NCBI GenBank assembly: GCA_900316395.1
Contig: ONCT01000003.1
Coordinates: 1 to 64,000, forward strand
Source of the DNA: an uncultured Lachnospiraceae bacterium
GTDB lineage: Bacteria > Bacillota > Clostridia > Lachnospirales > Lachnospiraceae
DNA length: 64,000 bases
Direction of reading: 5' to 3'
The notes under the pieces were generated by a model, which saw only the letters and a program-made list of their open reading frames with translations, was not told the origin of the DNA and searched no databases. The position numbers were made by a program, and so were the translations under genes. The first letter of the stretch is position 1; every line of letters starts with the position of its first letter. Below are positions 63,956-64,000 of this stretch, in pieces.

Positions 63956-64000
63956 AGTGTTGAATAGATTGATTGTCTATACTATAATTAGTATTTGTAA

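Noticed and set aside
1-64000. Mobile elements, prophage, CRISPR or defence island
   Set aside because: No transposase, integrase, repeat-spacer array, terminal inverted repeats or restriction/toxin motifs were seen; gene order and ribosome binding sites are uniform throughout.

Overview
The window looks like a chromosomal segment of a low-GC, Gram-positive, motile member of the Clostridia, most probably Lachnospiraceae (Butyrivibrio / Lachnospira-like). This is inferred from gene content and order, strong AGGAGG-type ribosome binding sites, a SAM-I leader, three chemoreceptors, a FliD-like protein, a glucuronate pathway and a type-3 prolyl-tRNA synthetase. The cell-division/housekeeping block hup-rqcP-divIC-tilS-hpt-ftsH lacks the sporulation genes yabP, yabQ and spoIIE that sit there in Bacillus, which points to a non-sporulating lineage. 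I see no rRNA, tRNA, CRISPR array, insertion sequence, phage gene or integrase.

Layout. 1-6.2 kb: uronate catabolism. An AraC regulator and kdgK (plus a truncated downstream gene) diverge from uxuA-uxuB-uxaC-eda. Together they cover glucuronate to pyruvate plus glyceraldehyde-3-phosphate, with a repeat-containing operator between the two arms. 6.2-16.8 kb: an orphan membrane protein, an AEC-family transporter, cardiolipin synthase, a large anchored protein divergent from an LTA-synthase-like sulfatase, then trpB2 and ddh. 16.9-24.6 kb: chemoreceptor, CmpB-type membrane protein, a YhaO/YhaN-like nuclease-ATPase pair and a FliD-like protein. 24.7-34.4 kb: pth-mfd, a PrsA-like lipoprotein, a heterodimeric ABC exporter and murA. 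34.4-44.1 kb: HD-GYP protein, SAM-I riboswitch, metK with a two-component system 3 nt behind it, a DUF4422 protein, proS, cca and a PEGA lipoprotein. 44.2-49.2 kb: hup-rqcP-divIC-tilS-hpt-ftsH. 49.4-64 kb: GH13 glucanase, MATE exporter, truA, chemoreceptor, a PfkB-HAD fusion kinase/phosphatase, a 930-residue FeS/FAD oxidoreductase, a third chemoreceptor, corA behind an elaborate leader, an RNA methyltransferase and a terminal structured element.

The points most worth a second look are: the corA leader, which has a 22-codon ORF overlapping alternative RNA pairings; the in-frame sugar-kinase/phosphatase fusion at 55.4 kb; the unassigned structured transcript at the right edge; the two-component system apparently under SAM-riboswitch control; a terminator-like hairpin directly before the GH13 start codon; and two tRNA-modification genes (tilS, truA) that look leaderless. 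All functional statements rest on motif recognition by eye; no database search was possible.
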